Shown: positions 54,134-63,278 of the stretch, in pieces
Position numbering within the stretch: the stretch's first letter is position 1
How the letters are laid out: every line of letters starts with the position of its first letter
Assembly: GCF_004297125.1 (NCBI RefSeq)
Contig: NZ_SCVD01000024.1
Span: 186,001-250,000 of the forward strand
Source of the DNA: Phenylobacterium sp.
GTDB lineage: Bacteria; Pseudomonadota; Alphaproteobacteria; Caulobacterales; Caulobacteraceae
DNA length: 64,000 bases
Reading direction: 5' to 3'
Translations under genes and position numbers: made by a program
The notes under the pieces: generated by a model
Told to the model about the DNA's origin: nothing
The model's input: only the letters and a program-made list of their open reading frames with translations
Database searches by the model: none

Positions 54134-54666
54134 GGGGCGGCACGGTCCAGAACGAAGGCCGCACGCGCCTCGACACTGGCCTTGGGCAGCACGACCGGCC
54201 GGTAACCCAGCATCGGCAGTCGCGCTTGGATGATTTCGAACGTGCGCTCCGCCTCGGCCCAGTCCTGGCGCCGCTCGTCGTCCGTCTCGTAGATCTCGCG
54301 CCACGGCGGAAGGACGAAGACGCGGGAGTTATAGCGCCGCGTGCGCACCGCCTCGACGATCCGCGCGGAAGGTGTCGTTCCATTCGCACCGTAGCTGTCG
54401 ACGATCCCGCGGTCGAAGAAGACCCGGCGTGTCTCGTTGGCCATGCCGTCGAAGATCGCGATGTCGCGTTCGGCGGTGAGGTTGGCGAAAAGCGCCGGAT
54501 CGATCCAGGGAACGCCGGGCTCTCCGCGTGCGAGCTGGTCGCGGATCACCGCGCGCGCGGTTTCCTCGACCACCAGCTCGCCCAGCCCCTGAAGGTGGCG
54601 GATCAACGTCGTCTTGCCCACGCCGGGGCCGCCCGTGAGGACGAAGAAGTTCGGTTTCTCGATCAA
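54130..54666 (-). CDS. AAA_28-type P-loop ATPase/kinase-like protein
   Basis: A 178-residue single P-loop protein: FFVLTGGPGVGKTTLIRHL (Walker A GPGVGKTT), RRVFFDRGIVDSYGANGT with the likely metal-coordinating DRG, and a C-terminal VFVLPPWREIYETDDERRQD segment. This matches the AAA_28 (NadR-like, ATPase/kinase) family seen scattered in bacteria. The substrate is unknown; nucleoside, cofactor or sugar kinases are possible. Not in an obvious operon; the small membrane protein gene lies 32 bases upstream on the same strand. Confidence 0.88.
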   Translation of the reverse strand: MIEKPNFFVLTGGPGVGKTTLIRHLQGLGELVVEETARAVIRDQLARGEPGVPWIDPALFANLTAERDIAIFDGMANETRRVFFDRGIVDSYGANGTTPSARIVEAVRTRRYNSRVFVLPPWREIYETDDERRQDWAEAERTFEIIQARLPMLGYRPVVLPKASVEARAAFVLDRAAP

Positions 54667-54698
54667 GCTCGGGGTCCCGGCGCGCGCCCGGGCGCGCG

Positions 54699-54929
54699 TT
54701 ACGGCTGGATGCCGATGGCGATGATGGCGGTCGCCACGGTGAAGCAGAGGCCTCCGATGAGCAGCATGCCGACGACGGTGGGCGGCAGCGGGCGGCCCGC
54801 TTCGGTCTCGGCCTTCAGGCGGCGCAACAGCAACAGGGCGCGGATTTCGAAGGCCAGCCCGATGGCGCCGATGACCGCGAACAGCCCGAGGATGGCGGGA
54901 TTCTTGGCAGCGTCGAGCAGGCCGTCCAA
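54699..54929 (-). CDS. Small two-helix membrane protein
   Basis: 76 residues with two predicted membrane helices (about 12-34, ILGLFAVIGAIGLAFEIRAL, and 52-74, VVGMLLIGGLCFTVATAIIA) joined by a basic loop RRLKAETEAGRP. No family is recognised. It lies between the 3D-domain gene and the ATPase, on the same strand. Confidence 0.68.
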   Translation of the reverse strand: MDGLLDAAKNPAILGLFAVIGAIGLAFEIRALLLLRRLKAETEAGRPLPPTVVGMLLIGGLCFTVATAIIAIGIQP

Positions 54930-54947
54930 CGTCGTCCCCTTGGCGGC

Positions 54948-55427
54948 CTACTTCGGCGGGCAGCCCGTGAATTGGCCGACCTTCACCGCGGTGAGGGTCG
55001 AGAGGTTCAGCTTCTGCATCGGCTTCATCGAAGCCGCGCCGTGCCCGGTGTAGAGGTCGATGCGCTGGCCTTTGATCGCACCGCCGACATCGGAGGCGTA
55101 CCAGTAGCCGTCGTGCTGGCCGCCGTCGGGCATCTTCAGGCCGACGGTTTCCTTGATGAACAGCACCGTGCGGCGCGGGATCAGGGTCTTGTCGACCGCG
55201 ATGGTGCGCATCGGAACGACGCGGCAGCCCAAGCTGTCGAGGCCGCCAACGCCCTTGGCGCCGGCATGATAAAGGGTCGCCTTCACGTTGAAGACCCCTG
55301 TGCCCGGGAGGGCCCCGGAAACGATCGAGGAAACAAGGTCCCCAATCGGATCGTTTGGCGCGGCGTGCGCGTTTGATGCGATACCGATGGCGGAAACTAC
55401 TGCCAGGGCGGCGAGGCGGCGTCGCAT
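54948..55427 (-). CDS. 3D-domain (MltA-related) secreted protein
   Basis: A 159-residue exported protein: signal peptide (MRRRLAALAVVSAIGIASNA, cleavage after AHA), then a 3D domain with NVKATLYHAGAKG, CRVVPMRTIAVDKTLIPRRT and the acidic ASDVGGAIKGQRIDLYTGHG motif in which the aspartates face the active cleft. 3D domains form the core of lytic transglycosylases such as MltA and of resuscitation-type muralytic enzymes, so peptidoglycan cleavage is probable. Confidence 0.88.
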   Translation of the reverse strand: MRRRLAALAVVSAIGIASNAHAAPNDPIGDLVSSIVSGALPGTGVFNVKATLYHAGAKGVGGLDSLGCRVVPMRTIAVDKTLIPRRTVLFIKETVGLKMPDGGQHDGYWYASDVGGAIKGQRIDLYTGHGAASMKPMQKLNLSTLTAVKVGQFTGCPPK

Positions 55428-55613
55428 GGACGGCGTCCTCCTTCGTCGTTGAACTGGTGGCCGGAGTCCTACCGGCTGAGGCCTACGGGGGCAACCCCAG
55501 AAGGGCGTTTGGTCGCGCTCCGTGAGTTTCCCTAACAGCCCGGGTGAGGCGGTATCGCTTGATCCCACAGGGGAACCGCCGCACAGCCAGCCCCGAAAGC
55601 GGGAGCGTGGCGA

Positions 55614-56195
55614 ATGAAAATCTATGGGGACAGCATCTCCGGCAACTGCCTGAAGGTCAGGTGGACCGCCGATTTCCTGGGCTTGAAGTACGACTGGATC
55701 GAGACAGACATCCTGAAGGGTGAGTCGCGGACGCCGGCCTATCTGGCGATCAATCCGGCGGGCCAGGCGCCCGCCGTGATCCTCGACGACGGCCGCCCGC
55801 TGGCCCAGTCCAACGCCATCATCCTCCACTTCGCGGAGGGCTCCAGCCTCATCCCCGCCGACGCCTACGATCGGGCCAAGATGCTGGAGTGGATGTTCTG
55901 GGAACAGTACAGCCACGAGCCCTACGTCGCGGTGGCCCGCTTCCACGTGAAGTACCTGGGCAAGCCGGTGGAGGACCTGGAACCCCGGCTGGTCGAGCGA
56001 GGCGGGAACGCCCTCCAGCGGATGGAGCTGGGCCTGGCCGGCTCGCCATTCCTGGTAGGCGACAGCCTCACACTCGCGGATGTGGCCTTGGTGGCCTACA
56101 CGCGGGTGTGCCACGAGGGCGGCTTCAGCCTCGATCCCTACCCGGCGGTGAAGGCCTGGGTGGCCCGCGTCGAGGCGGCGCTGGGCATCCGCTGA
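55614..56195 (+). CDS. Glutathione S-transferase
   Basis: A 193-residue GST: thioredoxin-like N-terminal part with ISGNCLKVRWTADFLGLKYD (a Ser/Asn site where cytosolic GSTs have Tyr or Ser), NPAGQAPAVILDDGRPLAQS (glutathione-binding cis-Pro and DGRxLxQS) and an all-helical C-terminal domain with FLVGDSLTLADVALVAYTRV, the N-capping box. Substrate unknown. It has its own promoter region and is followed by the S1 nuclease gene 43 bases later. Confidence 0.92.
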   Translation: MKIYGDSISGNCLKVRWTADFLGLKYDWIETDILKGESRTPAYLAINPAGQAPAVILDDGRPLAQSNAIILHFAEGSSLIPADAYDRAKMLEWMFWEQYSHEPYVAVARFHVKYLGKPVEDLEPRLVERGGNALQRMELGLAGSPFLVGDSLTLADVALVAYTRVCHEGGFSLDPYPAVKAWVARVEAALGIR

Positions 56196-56238
56196 GCGCG
56201 CTTGCCATTGTCACGTCCGAGCGTGCAAAGCGGAGGGC

Positions 56239-57246
56239 ATGAAACGCCTCTCCGCCCTGGCGCTCGCCGCCGTGATCGCCGCCACGCCCAGCACGCTTTT
56301 CGCCTGGGGCAACACCGGCCATCGGATGCTGGGCGAGATCGCCATGCGCGCGCTGCCGCCCGAGCTGCCCGCCTTCCTGCGGACCCGGCAGGCGGCGCTC
56401 GATGTGGGCGAGCTGTCGCGGGAGCCGGACCGTTCCAAGGGTTCGGGCAAGCTGCACGACCAGGATCGCGATCCGGGCCACTTCATCGACCTCGACGATG
56501 ACGGCAAACTGCTGGGCGGCCCGCCGATGCTGCCGCTGGCCACGACCCGCGCCGATTTCGAGACCCAGCTCCGCGCCGCCAACCTCGACCAATGGAAGGT
56601 CGGCTACCTGCCGTATTCGATCATCGATCGGTATCAGCAGCTCACCACCGACTTCGCCTACTGGCAGGTGCTGAAGGCGGCCGAGGGCAATCCGAAGTGG
56701 AAGGCGAACCGCAAGTGGTTCACCGCCGACCGGATCCGCCGCGAGGCCCTGATTCTGAAGAGCCTCGGCGAACTCAGCCACTTCGTCGGCGACGGCAGCC
56801 AGCCCCTGCACGTCACCAGTCACTACAACGGCTGGGGCGACGGGCCGAACCCGAACAACTACTCGAAGGCGCGCCTCCACGGTCCGTTCGAGAGCGACCT
56901 GGTCCTGGCCACCGTCAAGCCGGCGGTGGTGGCGGCGAAGGTCGCGCCGCTGCGCCTGTGCAACTGCCCGATCGAACAGCGCGTTTCTGACTACCTTTCG
57001 GCTACAGGGAAACAGGTGATCCCGTTCTATGAGATGGAGAAGGCGGGCGGCATGGCGCCCGGCGACCCGCGGGGAACCGCCATGGCGACCGAGCGGCTCG
57101 CCGTGGGCGCCTCGGAACTACGCGACGTAATCGTCGAGGCCTGGCGGGCCAGCGCCAACGTCAAGGTCGGCTGGCGGCCTGTGGCGGTGCAGGACGTGCT
57201 GGCGGGTAAGGTGGACCCTTACCCCGCGTTGTACGGCATCGACTGA
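56239..57246 (+). CDS. S1/P1-type nuclease, secreted
   Basis: A 335-residue zinc nuclease: signal peptide 1-22 (ALAAVIAATPSTLFA) exposing Trp23 as the mature N-terminus, whose amino group is a zinc ligand in this family, then GNTGHRMLGEIAMRAL, DRDPGHFIDLDDDG and ELSHFVGDGSQPLHVTSHYN with the remaining zinc His/Asp ligands. It degrades single-stranded nucleic acids and may serve phosphate scavenging. Its stop overlaps the Nudix start by one base. Confidence 0.92.
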   Translation: MKRLSALALAAVIAATPSTLFAWGNTGHRMLGEIAMRALPPELPAFLRTRQAALDVGELSREPDRSKGSGKLHDQDRDPGHFIDLDDDGKLLGGPPMLPLATTRADFETQLRAANLDQWKVGYLPYSIIDRYQQLTTDFAYWQVLKAAEGNPKWKANRKWFTADRIRREALILKSLGELSHFVGDGSQPLHVTSHYNGWGDGPNPNNYSKARLHGPFESDLVLATVKPAVVAAKVAPLRLCNCPIEQRVSDYLSATGKQVIPFYEMEKAGGMAPGDPRGTAMATERLAVGASELRDVIVEAWRASANVKVGWRPVAVQDVLAGKVDPYPALYGID

Positions 57247-57707
57247 TGACCACGCCCCAGTTCGGCCAGGCGGCGCCGGGGTCGGCCTATCCGGACCGCC
57301 CTGCGGCCTTCGCCGTGATCGAGCGGGAAGGGCGGATCGCCCTGGTCCGGGTCGAGCGGCGCGGCCGCGGCCTGGTGCTCGATCTGCCCGGCGGCGGGAT
57401 CGACGAGGGGGAGACCGCGGCGGAGGCGGCGGTCCGGGAATGCGGCGAGGAGGCCGGGCTGGTCGTTGCGCTCGACGCCGAGCCTTTCGTCCATGCCGAC
57501 CATTTCTTCCTCCATAACGACGGGGTGGTGCGCAACACCCGCGGCGCGTTCTTCCTGGGCCAGGTCATGCGGGAAGACGCGGCCCTGAAGATCGAGGACG
57601 ACCACGAACTGGTCTGGAGCGCGCCCGAGGAGGCCCTGTTGCGGCTCGACCGGGAGTCACATGTGTGGGCCGTCGTCACCTGGCTGAGATTGCGCGCGCG
57701 GGCCTGA
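57246..57707 (+). CDS. Nudix hydrolase
   Basis: A 153-residue Nudix protein with the complete 23-residue box at 50-72 (G-x5-E-x7-R-E-x2-E-E-x-G), i.e. GGIDEGETAAEAAVRECGEE plus AGL. It hydrolyses a nucleoside diphosphate linked to another group; substrate undetermined. It starts one base inside the nuclease stop and is followed by folD 17 bases later. Confidence 0.94.
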   Translation: MTTPQFGQAAPGSAYPDRPAAFAVIEREGRIALVRVERRGRGLVLDLPGGGIDEGETAAEAAVRECGEEAGLVVALDAEPFVHADHFFLHNDGVVRNTRGAFFLGQVMREDAALKIEDDHELVWSAPEEALLRLDRESHVWAVVTWLRLRARA

Positions 57708-57724
57708 GGGGCTAGCAGCGCGCC

Positions 57725-58618
57725 ATGACGGCGCAAATCATTGACGGGAAGGTCCACGCCGAGCGCGTTCGGGCCGAGGTGACGGCGGAGGTCGCGCGCC
57801 TGCGCGCAGAACACGGGCTGCAGCCCGGCCTGGCCGTGGTGCTGGTGGGCGACGATCCCGGCAGCCAGATCTATGTCAGGTCGAAGGGCGAGCATTCGCT
57901 GGCCGCGGGCATGCACTCGGTGACCCACTGCCTGCCGGCCGACACGCAACAGGCCGAGCTGATGAAGCTGGTGGCCGACCTGAACGCAAATCCCCTGATC
58001 CACGGGATCCTGGTGCAGCTTCCGCTGCCCAAGCATCTCGACGAAAAGGCGGTGATCGCCGCCATCGACCCTGACAAGGACGTGGACGGCCTGAGCGTCG
58101 TGAACGCGGGGCGCCTCGTGGCCGGGCTTCCTTCGCTGGTGCCTTGTACGCCGAAGGGCTGCATCATCATGCTGAAGGCCACGCTCGGCGACCTGACCGG
58201 CAAGCGCGCCGTGGTGGTGGGCCGCTCGCTCCTGGTGGGCAAGCCGATCGCCCAGCTCCTGCTGGCGGAGGACTGCACGGTCACCATGGCCCACTCTCGG
58301 ACGGTGGACCTGCCGTCGGTGTGCCGCGAAGCCGACATCCTGGTCGCCGCCGTGGGCCGTCCGCGAATGATCCGTGGCGATTGGATCAAGCCAGGCGCCT
58401 GCGTCATCGACGTCGGCATCAACCGCGTCCCGTTCGACGACCCGATCAAGGCGGCGGAGGGCAGGACCAAGGTGGTGGGCGACGTCCACTACAAGGAGGC
58501 CCTGGAGGTGGCGGGTGCGATCACGCCCGTTCCGGGCGGGGTCGGACTGATGACGGTGGCCGTCCTGCTCCAGAACACCGTCACGGCGGCCAAGCGGCAG
58601 GCCGGGCTGAAACCCTAG
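57725..58618 (+). CDS. folD: Methylenetetrahydrofolate dehydrogenase/cyclohydrolase
   Basis: A 297-residue Fol[16 protein letters not shown] with the catalytic lysine, [40 protein letters not shown], the NADP loop [20 protein letters not shown] and [18 protein letters not shown]. It interconverts methylene-, methenyl- and formyl-tetrahydrofolate in one-carbon metabolism. Complete and typical. It converges on the Mla lipoprotein gene with a four-base overlap. Confidence 0.96.
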   Translation: MTAQIIDGKVHAERVRAEVTAEVARLRAEHGLQPGLAVVLVGDDPGSQIYVRSKGEHSLAAGMHSVTHCLPADTQQAELMKLVADLNANPLIHGILVQLPLPKHLDEKAVIAAIDPDKDVDGLSVVNAGRLVAGLPSLVPCTPKGCIIMLKATLGDLTGKRAVVVGRSLLVGKPIAQLLLAEDCTVTMAHSRTVDLPSVCREADILVAAVGRPRMIRGDWIKPGACVIDVGINRVPFDDPIKAAEGRTKVVGDVHYKEALEVAGAITPVPGGVGLMTVAVLLQNTVTAAKRQAGLKP

Positions 58619-59244
58619 CTGGGCTTCGCCTGGGCGTTGGTCCAGGCGACCACGTCGGCCAGCAGCTCGCCGACCGCCTTGTCGTAGGCCGGCACGATGG
58701 CCGTGACCCGGTTGTCGCCGGCCCGAACCCGTTTCTCGAACAGCTTCTCGCCCAAGAGGCCGCGGTCGGTGGCGCCAGTCATGGCGGCCCGCACGCGGAC
58801 CACGACGAGCGGCGCGGCCTTGGGACCTCGATCGTACTGGGTCTCGAAGTTCCGGACGTCCAGGCGCAGGACATAGGCCGCCGTCGCCGGTTCGCCGCGC
58901 GCGATCAGCCGCACGTGGCCCCCGTCGGCGTCGAAGGCCGCGACCACCGCTTCGTCCCAGAGCACGGCGGCCGGCGCCACCCAACGCGTCTCGGCCACAT
59001 AGGCCGCCTTGCCGTTGGCGATGGTCAGCAGCCGATCTCCGGCGGCTTCGCGCTGGAAGGTGCCGCTGGAGCGGAAGACGCCGACGCCGCCCATGGGCGC
59101 ATCGAGCGCCTCCGCCGCCACCGGCTGGCCGAAGCGGTAGAGGTGCGCGGGCTTGGTCTTGGGCAGCAGCGAGACGCAGGCGGAAAGGGCCAGCGCGGCG
59201 GCGCCGACAGCGGCGAGCCGGAGGAGGGCGGACGAGCGCATCAT
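58615..59244 (-). CDS. PqiC/ABC-type transport auxiliary lipoprotein
   Basis: A 209-residue lipoprotein: signal with lipobox LSAC (cysteine near residue 22), then the DUF330/ABC-transport auxiliary pattern [30 protein letters not shown] and a C-terminal helix [18 protein letters not shown]. Such lipoproteins act with MCE (MlaD/PqiB) proteins in lipid transport between membranes. Last gene of the four-gene Mla operon; its ATG overlaps the MlaD stop by four bases. Confidence 0.88.
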   Translation of the reverse strand: MMRSSALLRLAAVGAAALALSACVSLLPKTKPAHLYRFGQPVAAEALDAPMGGVGVFRSSGTFQREAAGDRLLTIANGKAAYVAETRWVAPAAVLWDEAVVAAFDADGGHVRLIARGEPATAAYVLRLDVRNFETQYDRGPKAAPLVVVRVRAAMTGATDRGLLGEKLFEKRVRAGDNRVTAIVPAYDKAVGELLADVVAWTNAQAKPS

Positions 59245-60206
59245 TGGGGCACCTTCACTTCCTCGGCCTTGCCTTTGCCCAGCGCGCCGGTCGGGTTGGA
59301 CTGGACCTCGTTGATCAGCCGTTCCAGCGACTCGGCGGTCGTCTGGAGCTGGATCACCGCCGAGGTCACCTGCGGCAGGCCATTGGTGGCGAAGTCGGCG
59401 GTCGGGCCCTGAAGGCGGTCGATCATGGTGCGGGCGTCCTTGGCGGCGGCCTTGGCCTCATCGGCCGCGTCGGCCAGGTTGCTGATCGCCCGCTTGCCGT
59501 CCCCGTCGATCACACCGCGGGTAGAGGCGGACAGCTTGCCGAGCTCGTCGGCGGCGGTGTCGATCCGCTGCAGCGCGCTCTGGGCGTCGGCCAGGATCGC
59601 CTTGCGCTCCCGCAGCTCGGCGGTGAACGCCTGGGCGTCCGACAACGACGCCGAGAACGTCTTGATGTTCTGGTCGGAGAGCACGCGGTTGACCCGGTCC
59701 AGCGCCTCGATGGTGCGGGTCAGCACGGTGCCGCCGCCCTCCAGCAGGTCGGAGATGGCGCTGCGCTGGCTGCGGATCACGGGAATGCAGTCGCGGCCCA
59801 AGCCCAGACGCTCGCAGCGGGGCTTGTCCGCCTCCTTCAACAGCTGGCGCGTGCCGGTGCCGGCGGTGATCTGCACGTAGTTCAGGCCGGTGATGCCCTG
59901 CGGCTCCAGGGTGGCGTAGCTGTCGACGCGAATCGGCACGTCTTCGGTCACCCGTACCCGTGCGATCACGTTGCGGGGGTTGAACTTGTCCAGCGCGATC
60001 TTGGTGACCTCGCCCACCTTGATGCCGTTGAAATGGACTTCGCCGCCCTCGTTCAGACCGCGGACCGGCCCCTGGAAGACGATGTCGTACAGGTCGTACT
60101 CGGCGTTGATCCGCACCCGGGCCAGCCAGACCACGAAGACGACCAGCGCCACCGTCAGGATCAGGGTGGAAAGCCCCACCAGGGCGTAGTTGGCGTTTCT
60201 TTCCAT
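59241..60206 (-). CDS. mlaD: MCE-domain protein (MlaD family)
   Basis: A 321-residue protein: one N-terminal membrane anchor (about 8-30, VGLSTLILTVALVVFVVWLA), an MCE domain (about 38-120; IVFQGPVRGLNEGGEVHFNG, then GIKVGEVTKIALD), and a long helical C-terminal region (165-310) with coiled-coil character. It is the periplasmic lipid-binding ring component of a retrograde phospholipid transporter. ATG 60206 overlaps the ATPase stop by one to three bases. Confidence 0.92.
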   Translation of the reverse strand: MERNANYALVGLSTLILTVALVVFVVWLARVRINAEYDLYDIVFQGPVRGLNEGGEVHFNGIKVGEVTKIALDKFNPRNVIARVRVTEDVPIRVDSYATLEPQGITGLNYVQITAGTGTRQLLKEADKPRCERLGLGRDCIPVIRSQRSAISDLLEGGGTVLTRTIEALDRVNRVLSDQNIKTFSASLSDAQAFTAELRERKAILADAQSALQRIDTAADELGKLSASTRGVIDGDGKRAISNLADAADEAKAAAKDARTMIDRLQGPTADFATNGLPQVTSAVIQLQTTAESLERLINEVQSNPTGALGKGKAEEVKVPQ

Positions 60207-61036
60207 CAGTCTTTCGTCCCACTTCGGGCGTCGCGAGCCGCGCGGCCCCGGGGTCCCAGGAAATATTCTCGGATCCACGGATGATCTGAACGCTCAAGCT
60301 CGTGAACCGGCGCCGTGGCGACCACGTGCTTGTCCGCCAGGACGGCGACGCGGTCGGTGATCTCGTAGAGGGAGTCGAGGTCGTGGGTGATCATGAACAC
60401 CGTAAGGTCCAGGCTGTCGGCCAGGTCGCGGATCAGTTCGTCGAAGGCGGCCGCCCCGATCGGGTCGAGGCCGGAAGTGGGTTCGTCCAGGAACAGCAGC
60501 TCGGGGTCCAGCGCCAGGGCCCGGGCCAGGCCGGCGCGCTTCCTCATGCCGCCCGACAGCTCGGCAGGTTTCAGCGACCCGGCGTCCGGGCGCAGGCCCA
60601 CCATGGCGATCTTCAGGTCGGCCAGCTCATGCGCCTCGCGGCGGGACAGTTTGGTGTGCTCGAACATCGGCGCGGCGACGTTCTCCCGGACGGTCAGGTT
60701 GGAGAACAGCGCGCCCCCCTGGAACAGCACGCCCCAGGACCGCTCCAACGCGCTCCAGCGCCGGCGCGAGGCCCGCCACAGCTGCTGGCCGAAGACGGTG
60801 ACCTCGCCCTCGTCCGGATCGCGCAGGCCGATGATGGTGTTGAGCAGCACCGACTTGCCCGTCCCCGAGCCTCCGACGACGCCCAGCACTTCCCCGCGCT
60901 TGACGGTCAGGTCCAGGTTCTGGTGGACCACGTGGTCGCCGAACACGGACGACAGGCCCTTTACCTCGATCGCGGGACCGGATTGGTCCAGCAGCTCCTC
61001 GTCGGAGAGGGCGCCTTCCTTGCGGACGTCCGTCAT
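60206..61036 (-). CDS. mlaF: ABC transporter ATPase (MlaF family)
   Basis: A 276-residue ATPase: Walker A VVGGSGTGKSVLLNTIIGLR, signature LSGGMRKRAGLARALALDPE, Walker B LLFLDEPTSGLDPIGAA and the H-loop ITHDLDSL. The 'LDPIGAAAFDELI' segment is typical of MlaF/Ttg2A. It powers lipid movement through the MlaE permease encoded upstream. Coupled to both neighbours by overlapping starts and stops. Confidence 0.94.
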   Translation of the reverse strand: MTDVRKEGALSDEELLDQSGPAIEVKGLSSVFGDHVVHQNLDLTVKRGEVLGVVGGSGTGKSVLLNTIIGLRDPDEGEVTVFGQQLWRASRRRWSALERSWGVLFQGGALFSNLTVRENVAAPMFEHTKLSRREAHELADLKIAMVGLRPDAGSLKPAELSGGMRKRAGLARALALDPELLFLDEPTSGLDPIGAAAFDELIRDLADSLDLTVFMITHDLDSLYEITDRVAVLADKHVVATAPVHELERSDHPWIREYFLGPRGRAARDARSGTKD

Positions 61037-62160
61037 ATGTCGAGCTGCATGTAGATGAGGGCGAAGGCGGCATCGATCATGATGACGGCGAAGATGGCGT
61101 GGACCACGGCCGCCGTCACGCGCTGGCCCAGCGATTGGACGTCACCGCCCACCAGCAGGCCCTGGCGACAGCCGATGCCGGCCACGACGCCCGCCATCAC
61201 CGGGGCCTTGGAAAGCGCCACCCAGAAATGGGTGACGCCCACATTGTCGACGATCCGCTGCAGGAAGAACGTCGGGCCCAGGCCGAGCGTGGTCCACACT
61301 ACCATCAGCCCGCCCAGCAGGCCGGCCAGGGTGGCGACGAAGGTCAGCAGCGGGATGGTCACCAGCAGCGCCACGAAGCGCGGCAGGACCAGGGCCTCGA
61401 ACGGATCGACGCCCATCACCTGCATGGCGTCGACCTCCTGCTGCATCTTCATCGAGCCCAGTTCGGCGGCGAAGGCAGAGGCCGAGCGGCCCGACAGCAG
61501 CACCGCCGTGATCACGATGTTGAATTCGCGGATCATCGACACGCCGATCAGTTCGACGACGAACACCTCGGCCCCGAACTGGCGCAGCATGTTGACGCCC
61601 AGCAGGGCGACCACGGCGCCGATGAAGAGGGTGGTGATCGCCACGATCGGGATCGCGTCCAGCCCGGCCCGCTCCATCTGGGTGAAGATCGGCGCCCAGC
61701 GGACCCGGTGCGGGGCGACCACCAGGTTGACCAGCGATCGCCCGGACACCACCAGCAGGTGGCCCAGGAAGCCCATGGTGGTGATGAACTCGACGCCCAG
61801 GTCGACGACCCCGCGGCCGATGCGGATGGTCAGGTTGTGGAAGCCCTTCGGCTCCTTGCGCACCACCGGCTCGACGCGGACCGCGTTGTCCACCAGCTCT
61901 AGCAGGCGGCGGGTCTCCGGCCGGGCGTTCACGCGCTCGAGGCTGAAGTCGCGGCCCACGGCGCGGATCGCCGCATAGGCGCCGGCCGTGTCCATCCGCC
62001 GGACCTGGGTGAGATCGAACGTCACGCCCTGCCGGCCGCGCAGCTCCTGGGCCAGGGCGTCGCCGACGCCGCCCAGCAGGTTGGTCGTCCAGTCGCCGCT
62101 GAGGACCACCGTGGGGCGATCCGTCGCGGCCTGCATCTGGAAGTCGGCGGGCTTCTCCAT
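61033..62160 (-). CDS. mlaE: Lipid ABC transporter permease with N-terminal STAS domain (MlaE)
   Basis: A 375-residue fusion: residues about 10-95 form a STAS domain (VVLSGDWTTN, VTFDLTQVRRMDTAGAYAAI), equivalent to E. coli MlaB, and about 130-375 form the MlaE permease with five to six membrane helices, including GVVALLGVNMLRQFGAEVFV-like and AELGSMKMQQEVDAMQVMGV segments. First gene of the operon mlaE-mlaF-mlaD-lipoprotein. The Mla system maintains outer-membrane lipid asymmetry. Confidence 0.92.
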   Translation of the reverse strand: MEKPADFQMQAATDRPTVVLSGDWTTNLLGGVGDALAQELRGRQGVTFDLTQVRRMDTAGAYAAIRAVGRDFSLERVNARPETRRLLELVDNAVRVEPVVRKEPKGFHNLTIRIGRGVVDLGVEFITTMGFLGHLLVVSGRSLVNLVVAPHRVRWAPIFTQMERAGLDAIPIVAITTLFIGAVVALLGVNMLRQFGAEVFVVELIGVSMIREFNIVITAVLLSGRSASAFAAELGSMKMQQEVDAMQVMGVDPFEALVLPRFVALLVTIPLLTFVATLAGLLGGLMVVWTTLGLGPTFFLQRIVDNVGVTHFWVALSKAPVMAGVVAGIGCRQGLLVGGDVQSLGQRVTAAVVHAIFAVIMIDAAFALIYMQLDI

Positions 62161-62412
62161 ACTGGCGTTGTTTCGGGCTGCGGGGCGGCTGTCCAGCCCT
62201 GGCCGCCGAATTCAGTCTCCCTCTTGGCCCAGGCGCCTTACAGAGACAGCGCCAGGACCCAACGTCCATATGGCGAAGGTTGTTCCGCACACATGATTTC
62301 GCGATCCAGAGCCCTCTACGGCAACGCTCAGCCAAGTTTTGGTCCAAGTCCGCTGGGTAAGCATCCGGAAGTCCCGCTGCGGACCCGAGTCGCTAGCGTA
62401 GGAGTGGAGAGA

Positions 62413-62724
62413 GTGACGCAACAGATCGACCTCGCGGGGGCCTCGGGCGCGCGCTATCGCTACAGCCCCCTGGACGAAAACCGCTTCCTGCCGCCGGCGG
62501 GAGCGAACTACGTCATCGCCGAACTGACCGAGGAAGGGCCGAAAGTGGTCTACGCCGGTGAGACCGACAACCTGGCCAGCCAGACCTGGCGCTCGGACCT
62601 GGAGAAGGCGCGGCGCAAATATTCCGACGCCACGGTGCTCACCCGCCTCAACGTCACCCGCGCGGTCCGGGAGGCCGAGCGGGCCGACCTGATCGAGCAC
62701 TATCATCCGCCGTTGAACGGGTAG
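62413..62724 (+). CDS. Small GIY-YIG-like protein
   Basis: About 103 residues, starting at GTG 62413 behind GGAG. The order of motifs recalls a GIY-YIG domain: YVIAELTEEGPKVVYAGETD stands for 'GIY ... YIG', followed by DLEKARRKYSDATVLTRLNV and a terminal helix with EAERADLIEHYHPPLNG, where Glu and the final Asn occupy conserved GIY-YIG positions. The first motif is degenerate, so nuclease activity is uncertain. Longer in-frame starts upstream (62224, 62293) would extend through the promoter region. Confidence 0.55.
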   Translation: MTQQIDLAGASGARYRYSPLDENRFLPPAGANYVIAELTEEGPKVVYAGETDNLASQTWRSDLEKARRKYSDATVLTRLNVTRAVREAERADLIEHYHPPLNG

Positions 62725-62747
62725 CCGGAGCGCCGCATGGTCGGGGC

Positions 62748-63248
62748 GTGACCGCCGCGCCCCTGATCGTCGTCTTCGGCGCCGTCGTGCGACCCGACGG
62801 CAGCCCGTCGCCGTCGCTGCTGCGACGGATCGGCTATGGGCTGGAGGCGGCGCGCGAATATCCCGACGCGCCGATCCTGTGTTCGGGCGGCGTCCGCGTT
62901 CCCGGCCTGTCCGAGGCCCTGGTGATAGCGGAGGTGCTGCGGGCGAGGGGCGTGCCGCCCGGGCGCCTGATCCTCGACGAGAAGAGCCGCAACACGCTCG
63001 AGAATGTGGCTGCGGCCGCGGCCCAGGTCGAGACGGGCGGCCATCCGCACGTCGTGGCCTGCAGCGACGCCTATCATTTGCCGCGCATCCGATTGCTGCT
63101 GGCGCTGCACGGGGTGAAGAGCCGGCCGTGGCCCTGCCGGGAGCGGCCGCCGCTTGGGCAGGGCCTGGCCATGGGCCTGCGCGAATGCCTGGCGGTCCCG
63201 CACAGCCTGGCGCGCGCGATGGCGCGGCGCCGGCGACGCGCGTCATAG
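62748..63248 (+). CDS. YdcF-family (DUF218) protein
   Basis: A 166-residue DUF218 domain: LIVVFGAVVRPDGSPSPSLL, ILCSGGVRVPGLSEALVIAE, then ILDEKSRNTLENVAAAA (the conserved E-x-x-S-x-x-T-x-E-N motif) and VVACSDAYHLPRIRLLLALH. The family, which includes ElyC/SanA and YdcF, binds nucleotides or envelope intermediates; its function is not established. No N-terminal anchor is seen, so it may be cytoplasmic. GTG 62748 lies 23 bases after the preceding gene. Confidence 0.9.
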   Translation: MTAAPLIVVFGAVVRPDGSPSPSLLRRIGYGLEAAREYPDAPILCSGGVRVPGLSEALVIAEVLRARGVPPGRLILDEKSRNTLENVAAAAAQVETGGHPHVVACSDAYHLPRIRLLLALHGVKSRPWPCRERPPLGQGLAMGLRECLAVPHSLARAMARRRRRAS

Positions 63249-63278
63249 TGCTGTCCAAGTCCCGCTGAAGTGTGAGCC

